From Candidatus Kouleothrix ribensis (GTDB lineage: Bacteria; Chloroflexota; Chloroflexia; Chloroflexales; Roseiflexaceae), in the NCBI GenBank assembly GCA_016722075.1, contig JADKGW010000002.1, positions 620,001 through 684,000 of the forward strand: 64,000 bases of DNA, in the 5' to 3' direction. Below the pieces are notes generated by a model, which saw nothing but the letters and a program-made list of their open reading frames with translations, was not told where the DNA came from and searched no databases. Below, piece by piece: positions 33,544 to 43,258 of this stretch. The first letter of the stretch is position 1, and each line of letters begins with the position of its first letter. The translations under genes and the position numbers were made by a program.

Positions 33544-34098
33544 CTATCGTACTCGGAAAATAATGTCGGCGTCACGCGGCAGCACCGGCCGCACCGAGGT
33601 GTAGATCAACTGCAAGATGTTCTCGCCGAAGAATCGTACGAGTGTCGATCCGCGCACGCTGCTCTGCATCGAGATGACGAACGGCAGCGAGGCGCTGGTT
33701 GCCGGGCTGCGGAAAACGAACAGATCCTTGAGCAGAACCGCCAGGATGCCCATAAACAGCGCGGCCATGAGCATGCCCAGCAATGTACCCAGGATCTTGT
33801 CGAAGAAGTCTAGGCCCGCCGGCATGCGGAAGTAGCGAAAGGTGTACAGGCCGGCGCCCGTCAGCAACAGAAAGCTCACCACCAGCACCACGGCAAACGC
33901 CGTGATCTGGCCAACCTCGGTGCTGCTGTTGAAGCGCACCCGGAAGAAGTTGCCGATCGGCTGGAAGTACAGGCTCGCCAGCACGATCCCAACATAGAAC
34001 GCGATGATCGCGATCACCAGCTTGAGCGTGCCTTGGAAGAAACCAAGCGCCAGGCCACCCAGCAAGAGCAAGATGAACATCAGGTCAGTGCCATTCAT
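33544..34098 (-). CDS. CvpA family membrane protein
   Basis: A 184-aa protein with four hydrophobic helices in the first 120 residues (FILLLLGGLALGFFQGTLKLV; GLDFFDKILGTLLGMLMAALFMG in part), matching CvpA/colicin V production proteins, small membrane proteins of unclear biochemical role in envelope homeostasis. The conserved D(K)ILG turn is present. ATG 34098 lies 6 nt after GGAGG; a longer frame has no support. The stop abuts the mutS2 start (TAGATG), and cvpA-mutS2 is a widely conserved pair. Confidence 0.85.
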   Translation of the reverse strand: MNGTDLMFILLLLGGLALGFFQGTLKLVIAIIAFYVGIVLASLYFQPIGNFFRVRFNSSTEVGQITAFAVVLVVSFLLLTGAGLYTFRYFRMPAGLDFFDKILGTLLGMLMAALFMGILAVLLKDLFVFRSPATSASLPFVISMQSSVRGSTLVRFFGENILQLIYTSVRPVLPRDADIIFRVR

Positions 34099-34654
34099 CA
34101 CTTTCCTCCGGCAAAGAACGCCGTATCGTCTTGCCATTATAGCATAGTGCCTGCCGCAGCGACACACAGCGCATAAGCATGGCCGGATTCCCCCCTACCA
34201 CCGCGCAATGTACGCCTCGGAAAGCGCTGCCTGGCACACGCGGCAACGGCTCTGGCACATGCCAGGGGGTGGTGCGCCGCGCGGCCCACGCCGATTCACC
34301 ACAGCAGCAACACTCATTTACCCTTTTTTAACTTTCTTTCCCGGCGCAGCACGCCCCTGAACATGCGCAGAGCATCCAAGCATAGACGCCACACACCCAA
34401 CGATGCTATGGTAAGGCCAGGTTAAGGAACCGTTAACAAACGGTCCGGTACCTTAACAACAAGCCAGGCAAGCATCGATCGAACGCGTGAATTCAGCGTA
34501 CTGATGCGGCGCGCTCACCTGGGCGCCGCCGGCCCGGTGCCTCAATCACGCACCCACCACACACACGTCGGCCATCAGCTCGCCCTGTATTGGGCAGCCT
34601 TACCCGCCCGCATTCAGAGCAAGCTCTGAGCACACCGGTCAAGGAGGACATTCA
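34099..34654. other. Divergent intergenic region between cvpA and the secreted lyase
   Basis: No gene was seen in these 556 bp. It must hold promoters in both directions, but no strong -35/-10 pair stands out. A nested inverted repeat lies at 34421-34457: GTTAAGG and CCTTAAC outside, ACCGTT and AACGGT inside, a plausible operator or leader hairpin for the lyase gene. A pyrimidine-rich tract (CTTTTTTAACTTTCTTTCCC type) lies near 34322-34345. Confidence 0.45.
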
Positions 34655-36400
34655 ATGAACGATCGTAACGACCATGTCCATCGCTCGCAGCGCACCAGCC
34701 GCGCCCGCGTGCTTGCGCAGATCTTCGGTACATTGTTCCTGGTCACCTGTCTACTTGCCAGCGTGATCGCCGTCGGCCTGCCGGGCGCATCACGCGCGTC
34801 GAGCGACCAGCCGACGATCAACGCTGCCGAGGATACCTACGCCACCAGCAGCGCGCCGGGCCGCAGCTACGCCGGTTCGTCGCGGCTCGAGGTGCGCAAC
34901 GACCCACGTACGCTGATCTTCCTGAAGTTCGCCGTGCAGGGCTACGCTGCCGGCAGCATCAGCAACGCTCACCTGCGGCTGTATAGTGCAACCACCAGCC
35001 GCAGCCCGGTCGGCCTGAAGCTGTATAGCATCGACAGCAGCTGGAGCGAAGGCGACCTCACCTGGCAAGCCCAGCCGGCGCTCGGCACGCCGCTCGCCGA
35101 GATCGCGCCCGCGCCAATCAAGAACCGCCAGTGGGTCGATTTCGACCTGGGCGCGGCGATCGGTGGCGATGGCGTGTATAGCTTCGCAATCGCGTCGGAC
35201 TCGAACGAGCGCCTACAGTTCCGCTCGACCAAGAAGCGCGAGGCGCCGCAGCTGGTGCTAACGCTGGCGCCGGGCGCGGTACCGGGCGATACGTCCCAGC
35301 CAACAACGCCGCCCGACCCGGCCGACGACACCGACAGCGCGCCTGACGAGGATCTGCCCCCGGCCGACCCCAACCTGGCCAGCCCCGACACCAGTGCCAG
35401 CCTGGTCGCGGCAGCTGCCGCAAACACCACAGTGCTGGTGCAGCCGGCCACGGGTGGCTACCTTGGCAGCACTGCCGAGCTGGCCCAGCGCAACCAGCTG
35501 GCCGCTCAGGGTGTCGAACCGTACAAATCGGCCGTCGCCGACGCGATCAAGTTTGCCAATAGTAAACTCAGCAGCTCACCGGCGCCGCAAGAGCCGCTCA
35601 ACATCTCTGGCACCACCGGCGCGTTCGTCGACGACACCGCTGCCGCCTATGGCCTGGCCCTGGGCTATGCCGCCACCGGCAACGCCCGCTATGCGCAGAA
35701 AGCGCGCGACTTTATCATGGCCTGGGTGACGAAGACCAAGACCACCAAGAACACCTGCCCAAACAGCGGCTCGTGCCAGACCTCGCTAATCATCGGCCGC
35801 GTGGCGCCGGGCTTCGTGTTCGCCGCCAACCTGATCAGGCCCTCCGGCGCGTTTAGCACCGCCGACGACCAGGCCTTCCGCACGTGGCTGCGCACGGTCA
35901 TCCTACCAACCGCCTCGGTGCGCACGAACAACTGGGGCGATGCTGGCACGTTCATGCGCGCCGCCGTGACGGACTACCTGGGCGATGCCGCTGGCTTCAG
36001 CGCCGCGCTGACCAAGTGGAAGCAGCTGGTCGACCTGATCGCCGCCGACGGGCACATCCCCGAAGAGACTCGCCGCGGATCGAGCGGCCTGAATTACACC
36101 CAGGAAGCGCTCGACTACAAGATCGCGGTGGCGGTGATCGCGCAGCGACGTGGGATCGATCTGTGGAGCTATGGCCGCTTCAAGCTGGCGGTCGACTACG
36201 CCGCGAAGTATGTGGTCAACCCCTCGTCGTGGCCGTGGGCCTCGGGGGCATCGGCCAGCATCCACCCGCTGTGGGAGATCGCCTATCAGCAGTGGCGCAA
36301 CCCGGCCTACCAGCCGATCATCAAGCAGCGTCGCCCGTACGGCTCGACTGGACACTCGGCGGTGCGCTGGGTCACACTCACCAACGGCATCCCGTTCTAG
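34655..36400 (+). CDS. Secreted alginate-lyase-like protein with N-terminal DNRLRE/CBM-like domain
   Basis: A 581-aa secreted protein. A signal-like hydrophobic stretch covers residues 20-43, with a likely cleavage near SRASS. Residues about 52-205 resemble the DNRLRE/CBM96-type beta-sandwich (AAEDTYATSSAPGRSYAG, LIFLKFAV, LQFRSTKKREAPQLVLTL). A Pro/Asp-rich linker (206-245) follows. Residues 270-581 resemble the alginate lyase (PF05426-like) helical toroid: AYGLALGYAATGNARYAQKA, TNNWGDAGTFMRAAVTDYLGD and HIPEETRRGSSGLNYTQEALDYK. It probably cuts or binds an acidic polysaccharide outside the cell. A related lipoprotein is encoded convergently next door. AAGGAGG precedes the ATG. Confidence 0.75.
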   Translation: MNDRNDHVHRSQRTSRARVLAQIFGTLFLVTCLLASVIAVGLPGASRASSDQPTINAAEDTYATSSAPGRSYAGSSRLEVRNDPRTLIFLKFAVQGYAAGSISNAHLRLYSATTSRSPVGLKLYSIDSSWSEGDLTWQAQPALGTPLAEIAPAPIKNRQWVDFDLGAAIGGDGVYSFAIASDSNERLQFRSTKKREAPQLVLTLAPGAVPGDTSQPTTPPDPADDTDSAPDEDLPPADPNLASPDTSASLVAAAAANTTVLVQPATGGYLGSTAELAQRNQLAAQGVEPYKSAVADAIKFANSKLSSSPAPQEPLNISGTTGAFVDDTAAAYGLALGYAATGNARYAQKARDFIMAWVTKTKTTKNTCPNSGSCQTSLIIGRVAPGFVFAANLIRPSGAFSTADDQAFRTWLRTVILPTASVRTNNWGDAGTFMRAAVTDYLGDAAGFSAALTKWKQLVDLIAADGHIPEETRRGSSGLNYTQEALDYKIAVAVIAQRRGIDLWSYGRFKLAVDYAAKYVVNPSSWPWASGASASIHPLWEIAYQQWRNPAYQPIIKQRRPYGSTGHSAVRWVTLTNGIPF

Positions 36401-36463
36401 CACAGTTGAATTAAGGATGGTTTCGCTGGCCCGCCGTGGCGAAGCCGCCCCCACCAGGCATAC

Positions 36464-36503
36464 AGCGGCCCCTCCTCGCAGTGCGAGGAGGGGCCGCTTT
36501 TGT
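36464..36503 (+). terminator. Strong intrinsic terminator of the secreted lyase gene
   Basis: A 17-bp perfect stem (AGCGGCCCCTCCTCGCA and its complement at 36482-36498) with a minimal loop, followed by TTTTGTGT. It ends 23 bp before the stop of the convergent lipoprotein gene. Confidence 0.9.
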
Positions 36504-36525
36504 GTCATCGGTAGTTTTAGGGTGC

Positions 36526-38067
36526 CTAACGCGGCAGTGTCGTCGGTGGTGGAGCCAGCGTCTCGGCCGGGTCGAAGCCGTGTGTCAGCGTGCCAAAGCT
36601 CACGAAGCCGGGACCCTCGGGCCATTCATCCTGGCGCTTCAGAATACCCGGTAGATCATTGCCAAGCAGCTGCTCATATTCGCGCCGGGCCGTCGCATCG
36701 CGCTCTGAGCCGAGCTGGTAGGTGTAGAAGCGATTAACCATCTCGAGCATCGAGCCGCGCGTCAGCGTCACATTGTTGGCGATCAGGAACTGCACGGCGC
36801 GGTACAACGCGCCCCGGCCGGTGCTCGCGTCGATATGCGTGTAGATGCCGGGGTCGCCACGCCGCCAGGCCACCTCGGCCAGCGACACCATCGCCTCGAT
36901 CGCGAACTGCGAGTAGCGCGCCGCCGCACCGTACGGGTCGTCGATCCTGGTGGTGTCACACGCATACTGGCGCCGCAACTCGTCGGGCAGGCCACCATCG
37001 GCGCGGATCATCGATTGCGAGCCGTTGCCGTCGCAGCTCGAGAAGGTGAACTCGCGCATCCGCCCATCGACCATCTCGTAGTGCAGCCGGATGGCGTCGG
37101 CATAGATTGTCTTCGCATCGACTGTGACACAGTTCTGGATCTCGCCTGAGTCGCATGCCGCTGCGGAGTCAACCTCGTAGGCGCCGTCGACGGTCTTGGC
37201 CATGCCCTGCACATACAGTGGCGCTGCGTCGCCGACATAATCGGCAATCACTGCCGAGGTCAGCCGCGCCCAGGCGCCCCAGTTGTTCACGCGAGTGAAG
37301 GCCGCGTTATAGGGGTAGCGTATGATCACCTCGCCCAGCCAGCGCTTCAGCAGCTGCGCGTCGTCGCTGGCGGCGAATGGCTGGCTGGCACCTGGCGCAG
37401 TCCAATCGGCCAGCAGGTCGGCGCTGTAGACGAAGTTCTGCATATACACCGACAGGTTGAGGCGCGTGTTGTGGTCGTAGTCTTTGACGCGCGTCTGGCG
37501 CTCGGGCATGCCCATGATCCAGTCGCGCGCAGCCTGTGCATATGCATCGGCCCGCGCGGGGTCGCGATCACGCAGCAGGTTATAGGCCAGCGCCCAGGCG
37601 TATGCATTCTTCGCGCCGATCGAGATGTACTTCGGCGCGTCGATGTCGTCGTTGATATTGATCAGCTCGGGCACATCGGGCGGCTTGCGCTTGAGCGTGT
37701 CGGCCGCGAAGCCCAGCTCGGCTTTCACCGCCGTTTTGTATGGCTCACGGCCGGCCGCTGCTAATGCAGCGATCCGGCGCAGCTCGTTCGGCGAAGTCAG
37801 GTAGCCGCGCGCCAGTGTCGGCATGGCCAGGTAGGCCTGTGGGTCGATGCTGCCACGTGGTTGGGCGCTTGGCTGAGCGAGCGGCCCTTTCGTCGGTGTG
37901 GCTGGCACAGCAGTGGCCGGCAGCGCAGCCGGCCCTGCGCGCGGGGTCGGCGCGGCCGGCGCGGTGGCCCCGGCACAGCCGGCCAGCATCATAGCAGCCA
38001 GCACCAGGCCTAGCCAGTGCCGCGCCGGCCGCAGCAGATCCACGGCTTGATCGAACGCCAGTCGCAT
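36526..38067 (-). CDS. Alginate-lyase-like lipoprotein
   Basis: A 513-aa lipoprotein: hydrophobic segment ending in the lipobox LAGC (about residues 28-31), then a Pro/Ala/Thr linker (33-75). The catalytic-type domain resembles the alginate lyase family: AYAWALAYNLLRDRDPARADAYA, TRVNNWGAWARLTSAVIADYVGD, GGLPDELRRQYACDTT, SQFAIEAMVSLAEVAWRRG. The same landmarks occur in the protein at 34655-36400, so the two are distant paralogues sharing the NNWG site. It is the last gene of the long minus-strand polysaccharide cluster, two bases after the methyltransferase-APH gene. A trimming or release role for the exported glycan is inferred. Confidence 0.75.
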   Translation of the reverse strand: MRLAFDQAVDLLRPARHWLGLVLAAMMLAGCAGATAPAAPTPRAGPAALPATAVPATPTKGPLAQPSAQPRGSIDPQAYLAMPTLARGYLTSPNELRRIAALAAAGREPYKTAVKAELGFAADTLKRKPPDVPELININDDIDAPKYISIGAKNAYAWALAYNLLRDRDPARADAYAQAARDWIMGMPERQTRVKDYDHNTRLNLSVYMQNFVYSADLLADWTAPGASQPFAASDDAQLLKRWLGEVIIRYPYNAAFTRVNNWGAWARLTSAVIADYVGDAAPLYVQGMAKTVDGAYEVDSAAACDSGEIQNCVTVDAKTIYADAIRLHYEMVDGRMREFTFSSCDGNGSQSMIRADGGLPDELRRQYACDTTRIDDPYGAAARYSQFAIEAMVSLAEVAWRRGDPGIYTHIDASTGRGALYRAVQFLIANNVTLTRGSMLEMVNRFYTYQLGSERDATARREYEQLLGNDLPGILKRQDEWPEGPGFVSFGTLTHGFDPAETLAPPPTTLPR

Positions 38068-38069
38068 GG

Positions 38070-39947
38070 TTAGCTCAATATGTGCGCACCCGCCCTGAAC
38101 AGCGGCTGCAGGGCCGCGCGCCCGTCGATACTGGCGCGCAAAACATTGAAGTAATGGCCGCGCGCCAGCTGTGCAGGCGTCAGCCGGGTGGCCTCTTTCA
38201 AGCCGCGGTGCATCCAGCAGGTGTAGAACAGCGGCTCGATCAGCTCGGTCGGCAGCCCGACCCGCTCGCAGTAGCGGCCGGTCGCCTCGGCCAGCAGGCG
38301 ATTGAAGGGTGAGTTGGTCAGAAATTGCTCGGCAAAGCCTTTAGTTATGTCGCCCGAAGCAGTGGTGCGCGCCGCCCACGCGCCGTAGGTGCGGATGAAA
38401 TACAAGAGATCCCACAGTGGCATGCCCCGCGCCTCGGCCGCCTCCCAATCGAGAAACGCCGTGCGCCCGGCCGGCGTAACCCAGATATTCCAGGTGCCTG
38501 GGTCGCCATGCTGGAATACCAGCGGAAACGCACCGGCGCGCTCAGCCAGCGCGCCGAGCTGGCCGGCCATAAACTGCCGGTGCTCGGGCGAGAGCGGGTA
38601 GATCTGCGCGAAGCGCTCGAACAGCCGGCCGAGCGCGGCGGCGGCCTGCGCTGAGGTCGCGGCCTCTCGCTCGATCGTAGCCACACTCATGTCGGTCAGC
38701 CAGTCGGCGGCGTTGCGCATAAACACGCAGGCCGGCGTGCCGTTCGAGCGCTGCTCAAATGGCACACCATCTACAATCGTCTCGCCAACCACTGCCAGCC
38801 GGTTGTGATGGCCCAGGAACACCGCCTGCGGCAGCGTCTGGCCGTCGCCGATGCCCTTCTCGGCCAGCAGCCGCAGCGCACGATACTCGTTCTCGAGCCG
38901 TGGGTTCAGCGCCGGGTCGCGCGTTAGCTTCACAATATATTCAGGCTGCTCGCTCTGCCGGTCGAAGAGAAACACCAGTACCTTGCGCGAGCTATATTCG
39001 CCACGGGCCGAGAGCCCCCATCGATACTGCTCGATCGGTACACCGGCAGCCTGGGCAATCTCGCGCAGGTAGCGCGGCGGTGCGCCGGCGCGCTCGCCAT
39101 GCTCGCGGTTGATCAGCAGGCCATAGCGCCGCGTCAGGTCGCCGAGCATGGCGCTGCGGTTCAAGCGCTGCTCGGCACCGTCGAACGCATGCTGCACCTG
39201 ATTATACACCGACACCAGTGTCGTACGCGCCGCACGCTGCACCTGGGCCTTCAGGCCACGCTTTGGCCGCACCGCGCTGGCTACAGCCGGGCCGGCAGCT
39301 TCGGCGTGGGGCTGGCCTGGGCCATTGGCGCGCGCGCGCACCGCACGCTTCAGCGTAGCCAGGTTCACCGAGCGGCTGGTCAGGCCATAGCGCAGAAAGT
39401 AGCTGGTGGTCGCATGATCGCGCTCGGGGATGGCGGTATGCATCTCGCCGCTCAGCGGCGTGAGCCAGAAGCGCTGTGGCGCACCCACCGCCTCGGCCAG
39501 CCGCTGCACTGCCGCCCGCTCGCGTTTGCCGGCGAGCAGGCCCGGCTGTTCGCTATAGACTAGACCGCCCGGCCGCAGCATGCGCCGCAGCTCGGCTACT
39601 GCTGCGGCATCTTCGCCAAACCGCGCCAGCTCGGCGGCGCCGGCGATCAGCACCAACGCCACACTACCCGCATTCAGCCCAAGGGTGCCGGTAAGCACGC
39701 GTACATTCGCCAGACCATACTGCTTGGCTAGTGCCGCCAGCCGCTCGCGCTCAGGCCCGGCCGCGCATACTGCCACCTCACCGGTCATCCGTGCAAGCGC
39801 CACGAGTCCGGCTGGCGTAGGCATGCCAAGGCACACCACCAGGTCGAGATCCATTCGTGGTAGTAAGAACAGCCAGTTGGCGCCGGCAACTTCCCCTTTG
39901 AGATTTGTTCCCGGAGTAAATTCGGTCGACAGCGTAATATCGAGCAT
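38070..39947 (-). CDS. Fusion of a methyltransferase-like domain with an APH-type phosphotransferase
   Basis: A 625-aa cytoplasmic protein. Residues 1-200 resemble a Rossmann methyltransferase (LDLVVCLGMPTPAGLVALARM, LVLIAGAAELARFGEDAAAV, RMLRPGGLVYSEQPG), though the usual glycine-rich SAM loop is weak. Residues about 320-600 are an aminoglycoside phosphotransferase/choline-kinase fold: PEYIVKLTRDPALNPRLENEY (ATP-binding Lys), VFQHGDPGTWNIWV (catalytic loop HxDxxxxN) and FLDWEAAEARGMPLWDLLYF (metal-binding Asp). Similar APH proteins in glycan clusters may phosphorylate sugars or lipid-linked intermediates. It lies 77 bp from the flippase gene, toward the operon's end. Confidence 0.75.
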   Translation of the reverse strand: MLDITLSTEFTPGTNLKGEVAGANWLFLLPRMDLDLVVCLGMPTPAGLVALARMTGEVAVCAAGPERERLAALAKQYGLANVRVLTGTLGLNAGSVALVLIAGAAELARFGEDAAAVAELRRMLRPGGLVYSEQPGLLAGKRERAAVQRLAEAVGAPQRFWLTPLSGEMHTAIPERDHATTSYFLRYGLTSRSVNLATLKRAVRARANGPGQPHAEAAGPAVASAVRPKRGLKAQVQRAARTTLVSVYNQVQHAFDGAEQRLNRSAMLGDLTRRYGLLINREHGERAGAPPRYLREIAQAAGVPIEQYRWGLSARGEYSSRKVLVFLFDRQSEQPEYIVKLTRDPALNPRLENEYRALRLLAEKGIGDGQTLPQAVFLGHHNRLAVVGETIVDGVPFEQRSNGTPACVFMRNAADWLTDMSVATIEREAATSAQAAAALGRLFERFAQIYPLSPEHRQFMAGQLGALAERAGAFPLVFQHGDPGTWNIWVTPAGRTAFLDWEAAEARGMPLWDLLYFIRTYGAWAARTTASGDITKGFAEQFLTNSPFNRLLAEATGRYCERVGLPTELIEPLFYTCWMHRGLKEATRLTPAQLARGHYFNVLRASIDGRAALQPLFRAGAHILS

Positions 39948-40024
39948 ATTGATACTTTTTCTCGTCAGCGACTCGCTTCAAATGAACTATCCCGCTAGGT
40001 GCGTATTACAGCGCAGGCCCCGTG

Positions 40025-41629
40025 CTATGTGAACAGCTTGCGCATCAGCGGGATCTTCAGCAGCTCAGGAAAGGTCTGCCCAATATCCAACGATTTGCGA
40101 TTCAGCCCGATCACCAGCACCGACACAACCGCCGTAATCCCAAAGCTCGCATACACATACGGCTGGGCCAGCGAGTAGTTCTGCGGCATCACCGCCTGGA
40201 TGGCCAGCAGCCCCGCCGCAGCCAGCACAACGCTGGCATACACCTTCAGGTGCTTGCGCTCGAACAGGCTAATGCCGGTGCCAAAGCGCAGGCCGGCCTG
40301 CTTCAACAGGTTATGGATCACCATCGTGCCGCATGTGCCGCAGGCCGCGCCCAGTGCGCCATAGCGCGGGATGAGCAGCAGATTGATCGCAATATTCACC
40401 ACCGCCGCCAGAATGTTTATCACCACAATATAGCGCAGCTTGCCATATACTTTCAAGGTCAGGCCGTTGAATCCCAGCGCTGCGTTGAAGTAATAGCCGA
40501 ACGAAAGCAGCGCCAGTAGAACCGCCGACGAGGCATACTGTTCGCCATAGAGCAGCACGGTTAACGGGCTGGCCAGCGAAAATGTGAGCGCAAAAATTGG
40601 GAACGACAGCACCGAGGTCCATACTGCCGTCTGCCAGTACAGATTATTGATACCCGCGTAGTCGTTGCGCGCAAACAGGCGTGCCGCGATCGGTGTAAAC
40701 AGAATCGTGAAGCTCTGAAGCACGAACTGATTCAGCACCGCCGAGGGCAAGATCGCCCGAAAGGCCGCTACCTCGGTCGTGCTGCGAAAATGCCCCAGCA
40801 ACACCGCGTCCGACGAGCTCATGAGCACATACACCAGGTCGGATGTGAGCAGCGGGATGGTAAATGCAAACAGCTCGCGGGCCGGCACCGAGATCGATTT
40901 GAAGTTGAATTGCGCGAACAGCTGCTGCTTCTTCAGGGTATGCACCAGCGCGAACGCGTACACGCTGGTGCCAAGGATGCCGGCAGCCAGGTAGCCCGCC
41001 GCCAGGAAGAACTCATCGCTCCGGAACAGCATGAGCAGCAGCACCACGCTGAGCTTAAGCCCCGGCGAAAGAATGTATTTACGAAAAAAGATCGCTCGCG
41101 GGCTGGCAAAGATGGCGAACATCGCCGCGATCAGGTCGTCGAGCGCCTGCACTGGCGCCAGGCCGATCAAGATTAACAGCAGCGCAATCACCTGGTCTTT
41201 GTTGCCCTGGTTCTCGTTCAACAGCGTCCGGCCGATCACATCCTGAAATGCAAACGCCGCGATCACCATCAGCGCGCCCAGCGACACGATCGTGCCGATC
41301 ACCAGCAGGATGGTGCCAAACATTTTCTGATAATCGCGGCGCTCGTGGTAGATCGGCACAAATCGGGTGATTGCGCGGTCGAGCCCAAATGTGGCAACCG
41401 TCTGACCCAATGTTACAAACGACATGGCGTAGGCAAACACGCCATAATCGGCCTTCGACAAATAGCGCACGATCAACACCTGGATCGCGAAGTTCGCCAT
41501 GAGCGAAATCGTGCGGCCCACCAGCATCAGGCTTGATCCACGAATCTGGCGACTGGTCGAGTTATGCTTCGCCCGCGTTGCTGTGTCGATTGCAGCCGCT
41601 TCGACTGCGGGCGATGGCACCGTTTCCAT
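40025..41629 (-). CDS. Wzx-type polysaccharide flippase
   Basis: A 534-aa membrane protein with about 14 helices and a short polar N-terminus, of the polysaccharide biosynthesis (MOP/Wzx) family. GSSLMLVGRTISLMANFAIQ starts the first helix; FGLDRAITRFVPIYHERRDY and LLTSDLVYVLMSSSDAVLLG are typical loop-helix regions. It should move lipid-linked repeat units across the membrane. ATG 41629 follows AAAGGAA; a longer frame adds 20 unlikely residues. The next gene upstream encodes the polymerase. Confidence 0.88.
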   Translation of the reverse strand: METVPSPAVEAAAIDTATRAKHNSTSRQIRGSSLMLVGRTISLMANFAIQVLIVRYLSKADYGVFAYAMSFVTLGQTVATFGLDRAITRFVPIYHERRDYQKMFGTILLVIGTIVSLGALMVIAAFAFQDVIGRTLLNENQGNKDQVIALLLILIGLAPVQALDDLIAAMFAIFASPRAIFFRKYILSPGLKLSVVLLLMLFRSDEFFLAAGYLAAGILGTSVYAFALVHTLKKQQLFAQFNFKSISVPARELFAFTIPLLTSDLVYVLMSSSDAVLLGHFRSTTEVAAFRAILPSAVLNQFVLQSFTILFTPIAARLFARNDYAGINNLYWQTAVWTSVLSFPIFALTFSLASPLTVLLYGEQYASSAVLLALLSFGYYFNAALGFNGLTLKVYGKLRYIVVINILAAVVNIAINLLLIPRYGALGAACGTCGTMVIHNLLKQAGLRFGTGISLFERKHLKVYASVVLAAAGLLAIQAVMPQNYSLAQPYVYASFGITAVVSVLVIGLNRKSLDIGQTFPELLKIPLMRKLFT

Positions 41630-41699
41630 AGGTTTCCTTTTCAGGCTGGTCGCCGATATAGCGAAGACCGGGCCGGCATTATGTGGCACTAGCGGCGTT

Positions 41700-43226
41700 C
41701 TAGCGCCGCGCCAGCGTAGCTACCGAGGCCTCGGCCACTGCCGGCTTGGCCTGCTTGGCGCGCTGCTCGGCCACATACAGCACCACGCCGCCCAGCGCAA
41801 TGATGAGCCAGAAGTAACGGATGAACGCGAAGTGTAGGAACAGCCCGGTGGTCAGGTAGGTGACGATCGAGAGCATGTAGGCCGTGGCCATATTCGCAAT
41901 CTCGGGGTCGTCGGTCATCCAGCGCTTGCGCACGCGCGCCAGGTTGCGCAAGATCAGGTATAGGGTCGTCAAGAAGCAGGCCAGGCCGGCCACGCCGGTC
42001 TCGGCCGCAATGCTCAAGTACAGGTTATGCGCCTGGCGATCTTCGTTCAGCGTGCGCAGGCCAATCACCTCGGAGTACTGCTGATAGTAGTTCGGGAAGG
42101 TGCCAGGCCCCACGCCGATCACCGGGTGGTCGAGAAACACCAGCGCCGCCGCACCCATCTCGGTCAGGCGGCTGCGCGTCGCACCGTCCGACGAAGCCAC
42201 CGCATCGCTGCCCGCGTCCGAGAACAGCGCGCTGAAGCCTTCGAGCGAGGTCAGGCGTTGGCTGTACTGCGGCAACGCCAGCAGCAGCAGGTACAGGCCT
42301 ACGGCAATGATCAGCACCTGGTATATTTTGATATAGCGCATGAACACCATAATGATCAGCATAAGCACGAAGCCGACGGCAGCGCCGCGCGAGAAGGCCA
42401 GCGCGGCACCCATGGCGATCAGCCCGGTGCAGCCACCTGCCAGGATGCGCAGCACCAGCTTGCGCTCGCCAAACACGCGGAACATGCCTAGCGGCACCAG
42501 CATGAGCATTACTTGCGCATAGCGGTTCTTCTCGCCGATCTGCCCGGCCAGGCGCCACTGGTCGACGCCGCCGCTCAGGCTGTCGGAGTTGGAGTTGAAG
42601 ACGGCCTCGCTTGGCTGCGCGAAGCCCCAGTAGTTGTTGGTGTAGGTACGGGTAGCCTGCTGGTACATCGAAAGGCCGCCGATAAATGCCCCGGCCAGCA
42701 GCAGCGTCCAGGTCACACGGCGCAGTGTGGCCGGCGTGCGCACCACGTTGGTAATCAGGAAGAACAGGCCCAGGCCCTCGAGCAGAAACGTCTGCACATT
42801 ACTGAGCGCGGTGCCTTTGTAATCGGAGAACATGGCGCCAACCACCTGCACCCCCAGGAACAGAAAGATCGGCAGCAAGATCGGGTTGATCACCAGCCGC
42901 TCACGCCGGAACATCAGGTATGCCGCCAGTGGAAACACCAGCAGCGCCGGCAGCGAGGCGCCGATCAGGTCGGGCACGTTGTGAAACTTGACCGCAATCA
43001 CAGCTGCGTTGGTGAACAATACGAACACCACCACCAGCGTGCCAAGCTCGGGCCACGCCAGGATGGCCAGCGTCAGCAGCACAGTCAGCACAAGCGTGGT
43101 CGCCAGCACGGCCTGGCCGATCGCCACCAGCCCCAACATTGCTACTCCGGCCAGCACCAGGATCGGCACCAGCATGGTATGGCGCAAGGCCGGGTGGCGC
43201 TGATATACATTATCGGCTCGAAACAT
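41700..43226 (-). CDS. O-antigen ligase/Wzy-type polymerase
   Basis: A 508-aa protein with 10 or more transmembrane helices. The family pattern is seen in ALAFSRGAAVGFVLML (Arg in the periplasmic loop), PVIGVGPGTFPNYY and DRQAHNLYLSIAAETGVAGL (essential His). These polymerise or ligate lipid-linked glycan units on the outer face of the membrane. ATG 43226 is 5 nt after GGAGG. It is flanked by a glycosyltransferase gene and the flippase gene, the standard Wzx/Wzy set. Confidence 0.88.
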   Translation of the reverse strand: MFRADNVYQRHPALRHTMLVPILVLAGVAMLGLVAIGQAVLATTLVLTVLLTLAILAWPELGTLVVVFVLFTNAAVIAVKFHNVPDLIGASLPALLVFPLAAYLMFRRERLVINPILLPIFLFLGVQVVGAMFSDYKGTALSNVQTFLLEGLGLFFLITNVVRTPATLRRVTWTLLLAGAFIGGLSMYQQATRTYTNNYWGFAQPSEAVFNSNSDSLSGGVDQWRLAGQIGEKNRYAQVMLMLVPLGMFRVFGERKLVLRILAGGCTGLIAMGAALAFSRGAAVGFVLMLIIMVFMRYIKIYQVLIIAVGLYLLLLALPQYSQRLTSLEGFSALFSDAGSDAVASSDGATRSRLTEMGAAALVFLDHPVIGVGPGTFPNYYQQYSEVIGLRTLNEDRQAHNLYLSIAAETGVAGLACFLTTLYLILRNLARVRKRWMTDDPEIANMATAYMLSIVTYLTTGLFLHFAFIRYFWLIIALGGVVLYVAEQRAKQAKPAVAEASVATLARR

Positions 43227-43258
43227 CAAAACCTCCTCGTGGGGCGGCGCGCCCGGCA

